DNA of 64,000 bases from Niabella beijingensis (GTDB taxonomy: Bacteria; Bacteroidota; Bacteroidia; Chitinophagales; Chitinophagaceae): NCBI RefSeq assembly GCF_020034665.1, contig NZ_JAIQDI010000002.1, forward strand, positions 434,001 through 498,000. Reading direction: 5' to 3'. Under the pieces are notes generated by a model that did no database searches, was not told the DNA's origin, and worked only from the letters and a program-made list of their open reading frames with translations. Positions 1 to 7,644 of this stretch are shown piece by piece. Numbering within the stretch: position 1 is the first letter of the stretch; each line of letters starts with the position of its first letter. Made by a program: the position numbers and the translations under genes.

Positions 1-350
1 ATCTTATTAGCACTGTCTACACCATTGAGCAATGGCAGAAATACTGTTTCTTCCTTAATGCAGGAGGCAATCTTGCTAACTGTTTCCTTTATATCGTAAC
101 TTTTGGTGCAAAGGATAATGTAATCCACCTTTCCAAAATCCGCCGGATTATCGGAAATTATATCGGGATACGCTATGAATTGTCTTTCGGGCGTAGTTAT
201 TTTTAATCCTGTATCTTTTATTATTTTTAGATTTTCACCTCTCGCCATAAAGCACATGGATATATTATCCTTGTCTTTGAAATTTTTAGCGAGCATGCCA
301 CCAAAATAACCACCGACCCCGCCAATGCCAACTATTAAGATTTTTGTCAT
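1..350 (-). CDS. 2-dehydropantoate 2-reductase family protein, N-terminal part
   Basis: Partial gene: it starts at 350 and runs off the left edge of the window. The first residues read MTKILIVGIGGVGGYFGG, the Rossmann GxGxxG NAD(P)-binding loop of ketopantoate reductases, followed at about residues 41-60 by an ARGENLKIIKDTGLKI stretch typical of the PanE/ApbA family. Members reduce ketopantoate or related 2-keto acids with NADPH in the cytoplasm. The C-terminal catalytic domain is outside the window, so the substrate cannot be judged. It is encoded on the same strand as mobC and lies inside the ICE, so it is probably cargo rather than the host's pantothenate enzyme. Family call is firm, exact role is not. 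Confidence 0.8.
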   Translation of the reverse strand, partial: MTKILIVGIGGVGGYFGGMLAKNFKDKDNISMCFMARGENLKIIKDTGLKITTPERQFIAYPDIISDNPADFGKVDYIILCTKSYDIKETVSKIASCIKEETVFLPLLNGVDSANK

Positions 351-403
351 CGTTTTTTTATGTTATAATATAACACAAAGTTACTCAAAACAAACGGGGT
401 GTA

Positions 404-2458
404 CTATCCCTGTTGTATCAAATGCTGTAAATCGGGGTCGTTTTTGATACGTTCCATTTCATTCTCAACGATTTTTATGACGTCCAGTTTTATCTGTTTG
501 TAGTTATTCTCGATTTCCTTTTTCATATTGTCGGTTCCGCTTTCATCGGTAAAAGAAAGTATCTGCGGTATCTTTTTGTAACTTTTGGTTTCGGCAGCTA
601 CTTTATCTGTATCCACAACAATTTCAGCATGAAAGATTTTTTGCTCGATACGTTCATCGAAGTTGTCAGATACTGCCCCGACAAACATACCCTGTGTAAG
701 CGTTGAGATTTTAGATGCTGGTATCAGGCTATCCATTTGGGTTGAAATAGAAGTGGATTTATCATTGCGGTTAATGGTCATGCTCTGCCGCTTCTGTAAC
801 ACTTTTCCGAAACGCTCGCTTAGGCTCTTGGCGGTTTCGCCAACCACCTGACCACTGAAAATATTACCTACCGTATTCTGTATTACTTTGCTTTCCTTGT
901 CGCCGTAATCACGGGTTAATTGACTAAAATCCTGAAAGCCTAAGCATACAGCCACCTTATTACTTCTCGCAGTTGCGATAAGGGTGTCCAAGCCCCTAAA
1001 ATAAATTGTGGGCAGCTCATCTATGATAACCGAACTCTTTAATTGCCCTTTCTTGTTGATTAGTTTTACAATCCTCGAATTGTACAAACCCAAAGCTGCG
1101 GAGTAAATATTTTGTCGGTCGGGGTTGTTGCCTACACATAAAATTTTTGGTTCTTTTGGATTATTAATATCTAAAGAAAAATCGTCACCCGTCATCACCC
1201 AATACAGTTGCGGGCTTATCATTCTTGACAAAGGAATTTTAGCAGAAGCAATTTGTCCCTGTAATTGGTCTTGCGCCCCGCCTTGCCACGCATCCATGAA
1301 GGGCGACAAATAATTTTCCAGTTCCGGGTATGAAGTCAATATGGTGAATACGTCTGCGTATTTTTTATTCAGCAGTTCTATCGCATGGGGGAATGTACAA
1401 TACTTGCCATCTTGGTAAATTCTCAAATACCAAATGATGGCAGCTAATAAGATAATTGGGCTATCCACAAAGAAATCCCCTTGTTTCAAAATCCAGCTTT
1501 TGTTAAGGTTCAGCATGATGGTATAAGCCGCCTCGTAAGCATCGGATATATCCGTCATGAAAGCAGGATTAAGCGGATTGCATCGGTGGCTCCGGCGTGG
1601 GTCGTCAAAGTTGATAACATAGAATTTGGGCTTAACCTTATACTTATCGGAATGTTTTAGTAAGTGATTGTAGGCAATGGTAGAAAGGTCATCAAACTTG
1701 AAATCGTAGATGTACATGCTGAACCCTTTCTCGATGTGCTGCTTAATGTAGCTGTTTACGATAGCAAACGATTTTCCACTGCCCGGAGTACCCAACACAA
1801 TCGAGGCTCGAAAAGGGTTGACTACGTTCACCCACCCGTCATTCCATTTTCCCTTATAGTAGAACTTGGTCGGCAGGTTGACGGAGTATTCATTTTCCAT
1901 CAACTTGGTTTCCTGCTGGAAACTTTCATTTTCATTATTAAATACGTCATCCATCAGGTTATTTCTCAATAGCCTGCTCATCCATACACCTGCCATCATC
2001 AGGGCGATATAACCTAATGAGGTCGTCAGGATGTATAGCGAAGTGGCAATGCCAGCGGATAATTTTAAAAGTGGTGTGTTCAGGAAGAACAGCACAAAGC
2101 CGATAACTAAAGCAACATAGATTTTGCCCCATGTTATCTTCTCATTCTTTACGCCCTTTGTTCCGAGGCAGCTTAACGCCAGCAGGACTAAAGCAAAAAT
2201 TTTGGTGTACAGGGTATTTGAAAATAGCCCGGCGGTGCGGTTGAAATTGGTCAGTATCTTGGCTATAATTTCGAGTGTCCAGCCACGTTGGGCAAAGAAC
2301 CCGAAACAGAACCAATAGAAATGCATCAATACGATGATGATGCTTACTGCTCTCATAAATGCCATTATTTTGGCAAGTCCTCTTAAATCGTCTTCTCCTT
2401 GCATAATTGAAATTTTTTGTGATGCAAGTGAATTTAGAGGCTCTGTATGGTGGCTCAC
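404..2458 (-). CDS. mobC: MobC/TraG-like type IV coupling protein
   Basis: Coupling ATPase that brings the relaxase-DNA complex to the conjugation channel. About four hydrophobic segments fill residues 35-160. A Walker A motif GTPGSGKS lies near residues 222-229 and a Walker B SVIIDELPTI near 475, followed by the VirD4/TraG C-terminal region. The length of 684 aa fits CTnDOT MobC. The longest start (2458) is used; an internal start at 2404 beginning MQGEDDLRGLAK also fits the family. In CTnDOT mobC directly follows mobB. Here the two are 5 kb apart, with a cargo island between them on mostly the opposite strand, so mobC must have its own promoter or a long read-through transcript. Confidence 0.9.
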   Translation of the reverse strand: MSHHTEPLNSLASQKISIMQGEDDLRGLAKIMAFMRAVSIIIVLMHFYWFCFGFFAQRGWTLEIIAKILTNFNRTAGLFSNTLYTKIFALVLLALSCLGTKGVKNEKITWGKIYVALVIGFVLFFLNTPLLKLSAGIATSLYILTTSLGYIALMMAGVWMSRLLRNNLMDDVFNNENESFQQETKLMENEYSVNLPTKFYYKGKWNDGWVNVVNPFRASIVLGTPGSGKSFAIVNSYIKQHIEKGFSMYIYDFKFDDLSTIAYNHLLKHSDKYKVKPKFYVINFDDPRRSHRCNPLNPAFMTDISDAYEAAYTIMLNLNKSWILKQGDFFVDSPIILLAAIIWYLRIYQDGKYCTFPHAIELLNKKYADVFTILTSYPELENYLSPFMDAWQGGAQDQLQGQIASAKIPLSRMISPQLYWVMTGDDFSLDINNPKEPKILCVGNNPDRQNIYSAALGLYNSRIVKLINKKGQLKSSVIIDELPTIYFRGLDTLIATARSNKVAVCLGFQDFSQLTRDYGDKESKVIQNTVGNIFSGQVVGETAKSLSERFGKVLQKRQSMTINRNDKSTSISTQMDSLIPASKISTLTQGMFVGAVSDNFDERIEQKIFHAEIVVDTDKVAAETKSYKKIPQILSFTDESGTDNMKKEIENNYKQIKLDVIKIVENEMERIKNDPDLQHLIQQG

Positions 2459-2600
2459 CTAAAGCGGTGTCGGATGGCTTTTGGAGGCATTATTTGGCTT
2501 TTAAGTGCAGGTAATTGTCAGGCTTGTACAGGTTTTCTCTCCATAATAAACACTGTTGAATATGTTTTTAGTAATTTAGCCTTGTTTAGAATTGATTACG

Positions 2601-3479
2601 ATGCAGGAATACCGCTCTATTGGAAACATAAGTGAAGATTTGCCCTTTGAGGTAATTCCATTAGCTGAATATCTCGAACAACAAAGAGAAAGGGTTACGC
2701 TACCCCATACGCAGGATTTTTATCAAATAATATGGTTTAAGTCTGGTAGCGGTGTGCATACCGTTGATTTCAACGAATATGAAGTGTTTGAAAACGCAAT
2801 ATTTTTCATAGCCAAAAATCAGGTGCATTGTTTTTCTTCTTTGAACAAAAGTGAGGGCTTTGTTATCAATTTCGATGAGGCTTTTTTGGTACAGAAAGAT
2901 GGGGATGTCGATTTTTTCCTAAAATGCAACCTGTTTAACAATCCTTATCAAATGCCATCATGCTGCGTGGGTAGTGGCTGGGAATACAAGCTGGATGAGT
3001 ACATTGCTCAAATGCGTGTAGAACTTTCGGAAAAGAAGTCCTACGGGAAAGAGGAATTATTAAGATTGTACTTAAAGGCGTTTCTAATACAGGTGCAGCG
3101 CAGAAAACACCAGCTTGAAGAAATAGAAAGCGGTATTAACCCTTTTCCCGTTGATGAAAAAAGGAATTTATTAGTGCAGTTCGTCAATGCGGTAGATGAG
3201 AATTTTAACCGTAACCTGACGGTGAGCCAGTATGCGGAATTATTACATATTTCTTCACGAACGTTATCTAATCTAACCCTGCAACTGTTGCAAAAGCGAC
3301 CTATACAGGTTATACAGGAGCGGATAATCTTAGAAGCGAAAAGACTGCTTTTACATTCGGAGCTTTCGGTTAAGGAGATAGCTGACCGCATCGGGTTTGA
3401 AGACCCGGCTTATTTTGTCCGTTATTTCAAAAAGCATACTGCATTGTCTCCAACCAACTTCCGTAAAACAGTCAGATAA
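2601..3479 (+). CDS. AraC-family transcriptional regulator
   Basis: A 292-aa one-component regulator. The N-terminal 150 residues look like an AraC-type cupin (PFEVIPLAEYLEQQRERV, then HTQDFYQIIWFKSG). The C-terminal 100 residues carry two helix-turn-helix motifs ending in EIADRIGFEDPAYFVRYFKK and PTNFRKTV, the classic AraC/XylS signature. ATG 2601 is preferred over the TTG at 2592. It is followed on the same strand by two OsmC genes and frnE, whose first promoter (TAACTTTG at 3529) begins right after this gene, so it probably controls that redox operon. The inducer cannot be read from the sequence. Part of the cargo island between mobB and mobC. Confidence 0.88.
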   Translation: MQEYRSIGNISEDLPFEVIPLAEYLEQQRERVTLPHTQDFYQIIWFKSGSGVHTVDFNEYEVFENAIFFIAKNQVHCFSSLNKSEGFVINFDEAFLVQKDGDVDFFLKCNLFNNPYQMPSCCVGSGWEYKLDEYIAQMRVELSEKKSYGKEELLRLYLKAFLIQVQRRKHQLEEIESGINPFPVDEKRNLLVQFVNAVDENFNRNLTVSQYAELLHISSRTLSNLTLQLLQKRPIQVIQERIILEAKRLLLHSELSVKEIADRIGFEDPAYFVRYFKKHTALSPTNFRKTVR

Positions 3480-3528
3480 GTACAGTTTATTTTCAGTTTT
3501 GTCCACCCGTTTCTTTTCGGGTTCAAGG

Positions 3529-3536
3529 TAACTTTG
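3529..3536 (+). promoter_or_regulatory. -7 promoter box TAACTTTG before the osmC-osmC-frnE operon
   Basis: Perfect match to the Bacteroidota -7 consensus TAnnTTTG, 18 nt before the osmC start at 3555. No convincing -33 TTTG at 19 nt spacing is present, which would fit a promoter that needs an activator such as the AraC protein just upstream. An ACCCG/CGGGT inverted repeat (3505-3509 and 3518-3522) sits in the -33 region and is a possible binding site. Confidence 0.55.
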
Positions 3537-3554
3537 TAAATAAAATTTTAAGTT

Positions 3555-4091
3555 ATGTTGAACAATCTGAATTTAGAAGCATTGCAAGGCTACATAGACC
3601 TTGTAAAAAGTAACCCTGCCGAGGGTATTGCTACTTTTGGTGTTACTGCAAACTGGCAAAATGGTGTCAATACAGAAATCACTACCCATAGTAAAAATGT
3701 AGGTTCAAAAAGAGTTGCTACACAGTTTAAATATTCTATTGGCGAACCAGCTGAATTATTGGGTGATGATAAGAACCCTAACCCACAGGATTATATTCTT
3801 GGCGGTATGGCTGGCTGTATGATGGTTGGATTTGTTGCCGGAGCATCAGGAAAAGGAATAGAATTAAAAAGCGTGCAATTGGATATTGTTGGCGAATTAG
3901 ACCTAAGAGGCTTTTTAGATTTAGACCCGAATGTTACTGTAGGTTTTGAAGAACTGCAATTCAATTTTAAAGTTGAGGGCAGCGGAACACAAGAGCAGTA
4001 CGATGAAATCATAGAGCACGTGCGCAAGGTTTCTCCTGGTTATCAAACCATCCTGAAACCTGTCAAAATCTCTATCAATAAAGAGATATAG
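3555..4091 (+). CDS. OsmC-family protein with a single cysteine
   Basis: A 178-aa OsmC/Ohr-fold protein. The GGMAGCMMV motif supplies the first active-site cysteine (Cys88) at the start of the central helix. The second cysteine expected about 60-70 residues later is missing: the region reads KVSPGYQTI, with Ser near residue 159. Two-cysteine OsmC and Ohr proteins reduce organic hydroperoxides; one-cysteine variants are common but their chemistry is less clear. It lies 32 bp upstream of a second OsmC gene that keeps both cysteines, and both precede frnE, giving a thiol-redox operon. The fold assignment is firm, the peroxidase activity uncertain. Confidence 0.85.
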   Translation: MLNNLNLEALQGYIDLVKSNPAEGIATFGVTANWQNGVNTEITTHSKNVGSKRVATQFKYSIGEPAELLGDDKNPNPQDYILGGMAGCMMVGFVAGASGKGIELKSVQLDIVGELDLRGFLDLDPNVTVGFEELQFNFKVEGSGTQEQYDEIIEHVRKVSPGYQTILKPVKISINKEI

Positions 4092-4123
4092 TATTTGTCC
4101 AATAGAATATTAAAAATCAGGGA

Positions 4124-4537
4124 ATGAGTAAAATAATTAATGTAGATTATGTTGGTAAATATACCTCCAGCGTAAATACACCTTTAAATGAAGCCGCCAT
4201 TAAAGTAAATGCCGTTGACTTTACACCGATGGACTTATTGGCGAGTGCTTATGCCTCCTGTTTAATGGGAACAGTGGACTACGAAGCAAGGAAAAAGGGC
4301 TTTGAAAGCACCGTTTCAAGATGCGAAATATCGTATGAGATGAATGAGGATGGTTCCAAAGTGAAATCTTACACTATCAATCTGTTTTTTGCCAATGACT
4401 TTGAACCGGAGCAGGCAAACGTATTGCAGACGGCAGCTAAAACAAAGTGCCATGTAGGGCAAAGCCTTTCTGCCGATATTGAAAAATCTTTCCGGTTTTT
4501 TTATAAGAGTATGTCCGAGGCATGTAACCGCAAATAG
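4124..4537 (+). CDS. OsmC-family peroxiredoxin-like protein
   Basis: A 137-aa OsmC-family protein with both expected cysteines: Cys46 in YASCLMG and Cys109 in TKCHVGQSL, the arrangement used by OsmC/Ohr enzymes to reduce organic hydroperoxides via a disulfide intermediate. The start ATG 4124 directly precedes MSKIINVDYVGKY, a usual OsmC N-terminus. It is the second gene of a cargo operon with a one-cysteine paralogue (3555) and a FrnE-type oxidoreductase (4599). A division of labour between the one- and two-cysteine proteins is inference. Confidence 0.87.
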   Translation: MSKIINVDYVGKYTSSVNTPLNEAAIKVNAVDFTPMDLLASAYASCLMGTVDYEARKKGFESTVSRCEISYEMNEDGSKVKSYTINLFFANDFEPEQANVLQTAAKTKCHVGQSLSADIEKSFRFFYKSMSEACNRK

Positions 4538-4598
4538 ACCATTACGCTGGTAAATTTGACAAAGTGTAAAAGCCCTCAATTCAAATAACGATAATACA

Positions 4599-5300
4599 AT
4601 GAAAGTACAAATATGGTCGGACGTGATGTGTCCGTTTTGCTATATCGCAAAAAACAATTTTGAAAAGGCTATAGAGCAACTTCCATTTGCTAACGATATT
4701 CAGGTCGAATGGAAAAGTTATCAGTTGGACCCGGAACTAAAAGAAAATTCCGGCAGTAAAACTTTTGGTCAGTATTTAATGGAAAGAAAAGGATTTTCAG
4801 CCCCACAAACAAAACAGTTTCTCCAGCAACTGACAGATATGGGTCAAAATTCAGGCGTGAATTTTAACCATGACAGAACATTTGTTGCTAACACTTTTCC
4901 GGCGCATAAACTACTGCATCTTGCCAAAAAAGCCGGAAAGGATAATGAAATGGAAGAACTGTTGTTCCGTGCATTGTTTGAGGACGGAAAGAACATAGCT
5001 GATACAGAACTCTTAGTGTCGTTGGCAGAACAGCTTGGCATTGAACGAGAAATGGCAAAAGACGTTCTTTCTTCAGATAAATTTGAGTACGAAGTAAAGC
5101 AGGATTTTATGGAAGCGAGAAACATGGGAATATCAGGTGTCCCATTCTTTGTACTCAATGACAAGTATTCCGTTTCAGGAGCGCAGCCAGTAGAAGCCTT
5201 TGTAAGTGCATTAACGCAAACCTATAAAGAAACCGTTAAGCCCTTAGAAAATCTTGGTGGCAATGATAAATCTTGTTCGGCAGACGGGTGTAGCCTTTAA
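4599..5300 (+). CDS. DsbA-family oxidoreductase, FrnE type
   Basis: A 233-aa thioredoxin-fold protein of the cytoplasmic FrnE/2-hydroxychromene-2-carboxylate isomerase-like branch of DsbA. The active site CPFC is at residues 11-14 (WSDVMCPFCY), and the cis-proline loop is GVPFFVLNDKY near residue 185. There is no signal peptide, so it acts in the cytoplasm. FrnE proteins have been linked to oxidative stress tolerance. The C-terminus holds two further cysteines (SCSADGC), possibly a resolving or metal-binding pair. It ends the osmC-osmC-frnE operon and is closed by a strong hairpin at 5327-5348. Confidence 0.88.
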   Translation: MKVQIWSDVMCPFCYIAKNNFEKAIEQLPFANDIQVEWKSYQLDPELKENSGSKTFGQYLMERKGFSAPQTKQFLQQLTDMGQNSGVNFNHDRTFVANTFPAHKLLHLAKKAGKDNEMEELLFRALFEDGKNIADTELLVSLAEQLGIEREMAKDVLSSDKFEYEVKQDFMEARNMGISGVPFFVLNDKYSVSGAQPVEAFVSALTQTYKETVKPLENLGGNDKSCSADGCSL

Positions 5301-5326
5301 TGGTAGCAACCAAACCCATACATTTT

Positions 5327-5348
5327 AAACCCCGCATTTGCGGGGTTT
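5327..5348. terminator. Bidirectional intrinsic terminator between frnE and patB
   Basis: Perfect 9-bp stem AAACCCCGC / GCGGGGTTT with an ATTT loop, flanked by T-rich tracts on both sides. It sits in the 62-bp gap between two convergent genes. Confidence 0.85.
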
Positions 5349-5362
5349 ATTTGTTTAATGAT

Positions 5363-6571
5363 TTATAGGTTATTCAGCAATTTGGCAATCCTGCCAATAC
5401 CCTCATCCAATACAGAACGTGGACACGCTACATTGATACGGATATAGCCATCACCATTGGATACAAACATTTTACCATCTTCTATTAAAACCCCATTGTT
5501 GGCAAAAAGCATTGTCAGGTTATTTTTGTCGGCAATCTGCGGCAGGTAATCCTCAATATTAATCCAAGCCAGATAAGTAGCTTCGGGAATGGAAAAACGG
5601 GCGTTGGGCAGTAGTTCTTTTAACCTTACTTTTAGAAAGGCAAAGTTTTCATCCAAATAGACTTTCAGTTGCTCCAGCCAATCTTCACAGTCCTGATAGG
5701 CAGCCTGCGTAGCCGCTACGCTCAACGGCGAAAGAAACTCCGTGTAGTAAAGTTCCCATTCTTCCCTTATCTCTTTGTTCGGAATAAAGATGTGTGACAT
5801 CAGGTTGCCAGCAAGGTTGAAAGTTTTACTCGGTGCGGTACAGGTAATAATCCTGTCGCTATCGGGAAATAGCCTTGCCAGTGGGATATGTTGCTGACCA
5901 TTGCGCAAAAGGTCGCAATGTATCTCGTCCGAAATTATCCAAATATCCCATTCTAAGCACAGCTTCCCAATCTTTAATAATTCTTCTTCCGTCCATACAC
6001 GTCCGGTAGGATTGTGCGGGTTGCAAAGTATGAAAACCTTAATCTTGTTGGCAGGGTTGCTTAACTTTTGTTCTATATCCTCAAACGACATTATATAGTA
6101 GCCATCTTTTTCCTCCAAATCACTATAAAACACTTTCCGATTATTGTAGTCGCCTGCTTTTTTGAAAGGTGTGTAAGATGGTGTATTGATTAAAATAGCA
6201 TCGTCTTTATCTGTCAGCAAACCGATAAGCCTGTTAAGAGCCGGAATAATGCCGGGAGAAATAACCATTTCATCAGCATTTATTTCCCATTGGTATCTTT
6301 TCAGGAACCAATCATACAATACCTTAAAATAGGTTTCGTCATAAACATAAGTGTAACCGAGTATCTTTCTGTCCAAACGTCTTTTTATGGCTTCAAGAAT
6401 TTCGGGCGGGGTTGAAAAGTCCATATCCGCAACCCACATCCTTATGTAATCCTTATTTTCAAAAGGAAACTTTGTATCATTGTCTAAATTGAAAATATAT
6501 TGCCGCCAGCCATCGTAGCTTAGACTATTAGTTCCCTCCCGGTCTATAATTTCATCAAAATTGTACTTCAT
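5363..6571 (-). CDS. MalY/PatB-family PLP-dependent C-S lyase
   Basis: A 402-aa fold-type I PLP enzyme of the MalY/PatB group (cystathionine beta-lyase-like), which cleaves C-S bonds of cysteine conjugates or cystathionine to thiol, pyruvate and ammonia. Diagnostic motifs are MWVADMDF near the N-terminus, CNPHNPTGRVW, SDEIHCDL, and APSKTFNLAG with the PLP lysine near residue 248. ATG 6571 (MKYNFDEI) is chosen over the longer reading from 6601 because the family starts at this point and because it leaves ridA free of overlap. It lies 29 bp downstream of ridA in the same operon. That pairing makes sense: C-S lyases release 2-aminoacrylate, which RidA deaminates. Confidence 0.88.
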   Translation of the reverse strand: MKYNFDEIIDREGTNSLSYDGWRQYIFNLDNDTKFPFENKDYIRMWVADMDFSTPPEILEAIKRRLDRKILGYTYVYDETYFKVLYDWFLKRYQWEINADEMVISPGIIPALNRLIGLLTDKDDAILINTPSYTPFKKAGDYNNRKVFYSDLEEKDGYYIMSFEDIEQKLSNPANKIKVFILCNPHNPTGRVWTEEELLKIGKLCLEWDIWIISDEIHCDLLRNGQQHIPLARLFPDSDRIITCTAPSKTFNLAGNLMSHIFIPNKEIREEWELYYTEFLSPLSVAATQAAYQDCEDWLEQLKVYLDENFAFLKVRLKELLPNARFSIPEATYLAWINIEDYLPQIADKNNLTMLFANNGVLIEDGKMFVSNGDGYIRINVACPRSVLDEGIGRIAKLLNNL

Positions 6572-6600
6572 ATTATTTATTTTAGACCAACTTATCTGCA

Positions 6601-6984
6601 TTATTGGTTTTTGTGTGCTATCATAGATATTTCAACGTTACATTCTTTTGGAAGACCTTTTACAGCGATTGTTTCCCGTGCCGGAAAATTATCATTAAAG
6701 TATGTGGCATAAATATCGTTAACCTGGGCAAACAGTTTCATATCAGATAAGAAAATAGAGGTTTTTACTACATCAGAAAACTGAAAGCCTGCTTCTTCAA
6801 GTATGAAAGCAAGATTATTCATAACCTGCTTTGTTTCCAATTCTATATTTTCTGTAACCATTTCTCCGGTTGTTGCATTAACTGGTATTTGACCTGATAT
6901 GTATAAAAAGTTACCTGCAAGAACAGCTTGGTTATACGGACCTATCGGCGCAGGCGCATTAGATGTGTTGATAATTGTATTCAT
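6601..6984 (-). CDS. ridA: RidA/YjgF-family 2-iminobutanoate/2-iminopropanoate deaminase
   Basis: A 127-aa RidA protein. The sequence from NAPAPIGPYNQAV through LYISGQIPVN to the C-terminal NVEISMIAHK follows the family end to end. The arginine that binds the substrate carboxylate lies in FPARETIAV. RidA hydrolyses reactive enamines/imines released by PLP enzymes. It forms an operon with the C-S lyase gene (5363) and is transcribed divergently from an Lrp regulator (7151). ATG 6984 is chosen; the 20 residues encoded upstream are hydrophobic, A/T-rich sequence unlike the family. Confidence 0.9.
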   Translation of the reverse strand: MNTIINTSNAPAPIGPYNQAVLAGNFLYISGQIPVNATTGEMVTENIELETKQVMNNLAFILEEAGFQFSDVVKTSIFLSDMKLFAQVNDIYATYFNDNFPARETIAVKGLPKECNVEISMIAHKNQ

Positions 6985-7072
6985 ATCTATTATTTTTTTA
7001 CAAATTTCTAAAATAATACATTTAAAAACCATAAGTCCAAACAACTTTAAAAAATATTTCTATTATTTTAAT

Positions 7073-7103
7073 TACTTTTGGTCTATTATTATTTTTTGGT
7101 CTA
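7073..7103 (+). promoter_or_regulatory. lrp promoter box with two direct repeats
   Basis: TACTTTTG (7073-7080) is a perfect TAnnTTTG -7 box. It overlaps the first of two exact copies of TTTTGGTCTA (7076-7085 and 7094-7103), spaced 18 bp apart. Both lie in the 166-bp AT-rich region between divergent ridA and lrp. They are good candidates for binding sites of the Lrp protein, controlling itself and ridA-patB. Confidence 0.5.
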
Positions 7104-7150
7104 ATAAACTGAAAAGGTATAGAAAAAAAATTTTTTTAATTTGGATTGGA

Positions 7151-7621
7151 ATGAGCAGCGATTATAAATTAGACGATACAGACAAAGGCATTTTAAGATT
7201 ACTACAACAGAATGCCCGGATGACTAATAAGGAAATAGCGGACAGATTAAACAAAAGTATTACACCCATACATATAAGGGTCAAACGTCTTCAGGACGAG
7301 GGGTACATTCAGAATTACGTAGCTGTTTTGAACCCCAAATTGATAGACAAAAACCTGACCGTTTTCGCCCAAATACAATTGAAAGACCATAGCGGAATTG
7401 CTCTCAAAACCTTTATGGAACAATCAGCCAAATTAAAAGAAGTTCGAGAGTGTTACCACATGACCGGAGCATTCGACTTTTTACTAAAGATTGCTGTATC
7501 TTCAATGGAAGAATATTCGGATGTTATGCTGAAAAAACTTTCAGAACTTCCCGGATTGGGAGCCATACAAAGTGTTTTTGTATTAACTGAGGTAAAAAAC
7601 GATAAGACCTATGATATTTAA
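7151..7621 (+). CDS. Lrp/AsnC-family transcriptional regulator
   Basis: A 156-aa feast/famine regulator. The N-terminal winged helix-turn-helix reads LDDTDKGILRLLQQNARMTN then KEIADRLNKSITPIHIRVKR. The C-terminal RAM/AsnC ligand domain includes ECYHMTGAFDFLLKIAV. The ATG at 7151 gives the normal Lrp start, although the frame is open further upstream. It is divergent from ridA-patB and probably senses an amino acid handled by those enzymes, a typical Lrp arrangement. Direct repeats in the shared promoter region support local control. Confidence 0.9.
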   Translation: MSSDYKLDDTDKGILRLLQQNARMTNKEIADRLNKSITPIHIRVKRLQDEGYIQNYVAVLNPKLIDKNLTVFAQIQLKDHSGIALKTFMEQSAKLKEVRECYHMTGAFDFLLKIAVSSMEEYSDVMLKKLSELPGLGAIQSVFVLTEVKNDKTYDI

Positions 7622-7644
7622 GTTTTTTTATTGTCGGCTATTAG

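Noticed and set aside
6899..7150. Long N-terminal extension of the Lrp protein
   Set aside because: It would run through the ridA start and the divergent promoter; ATG 7151 gives the standard Lrp start.
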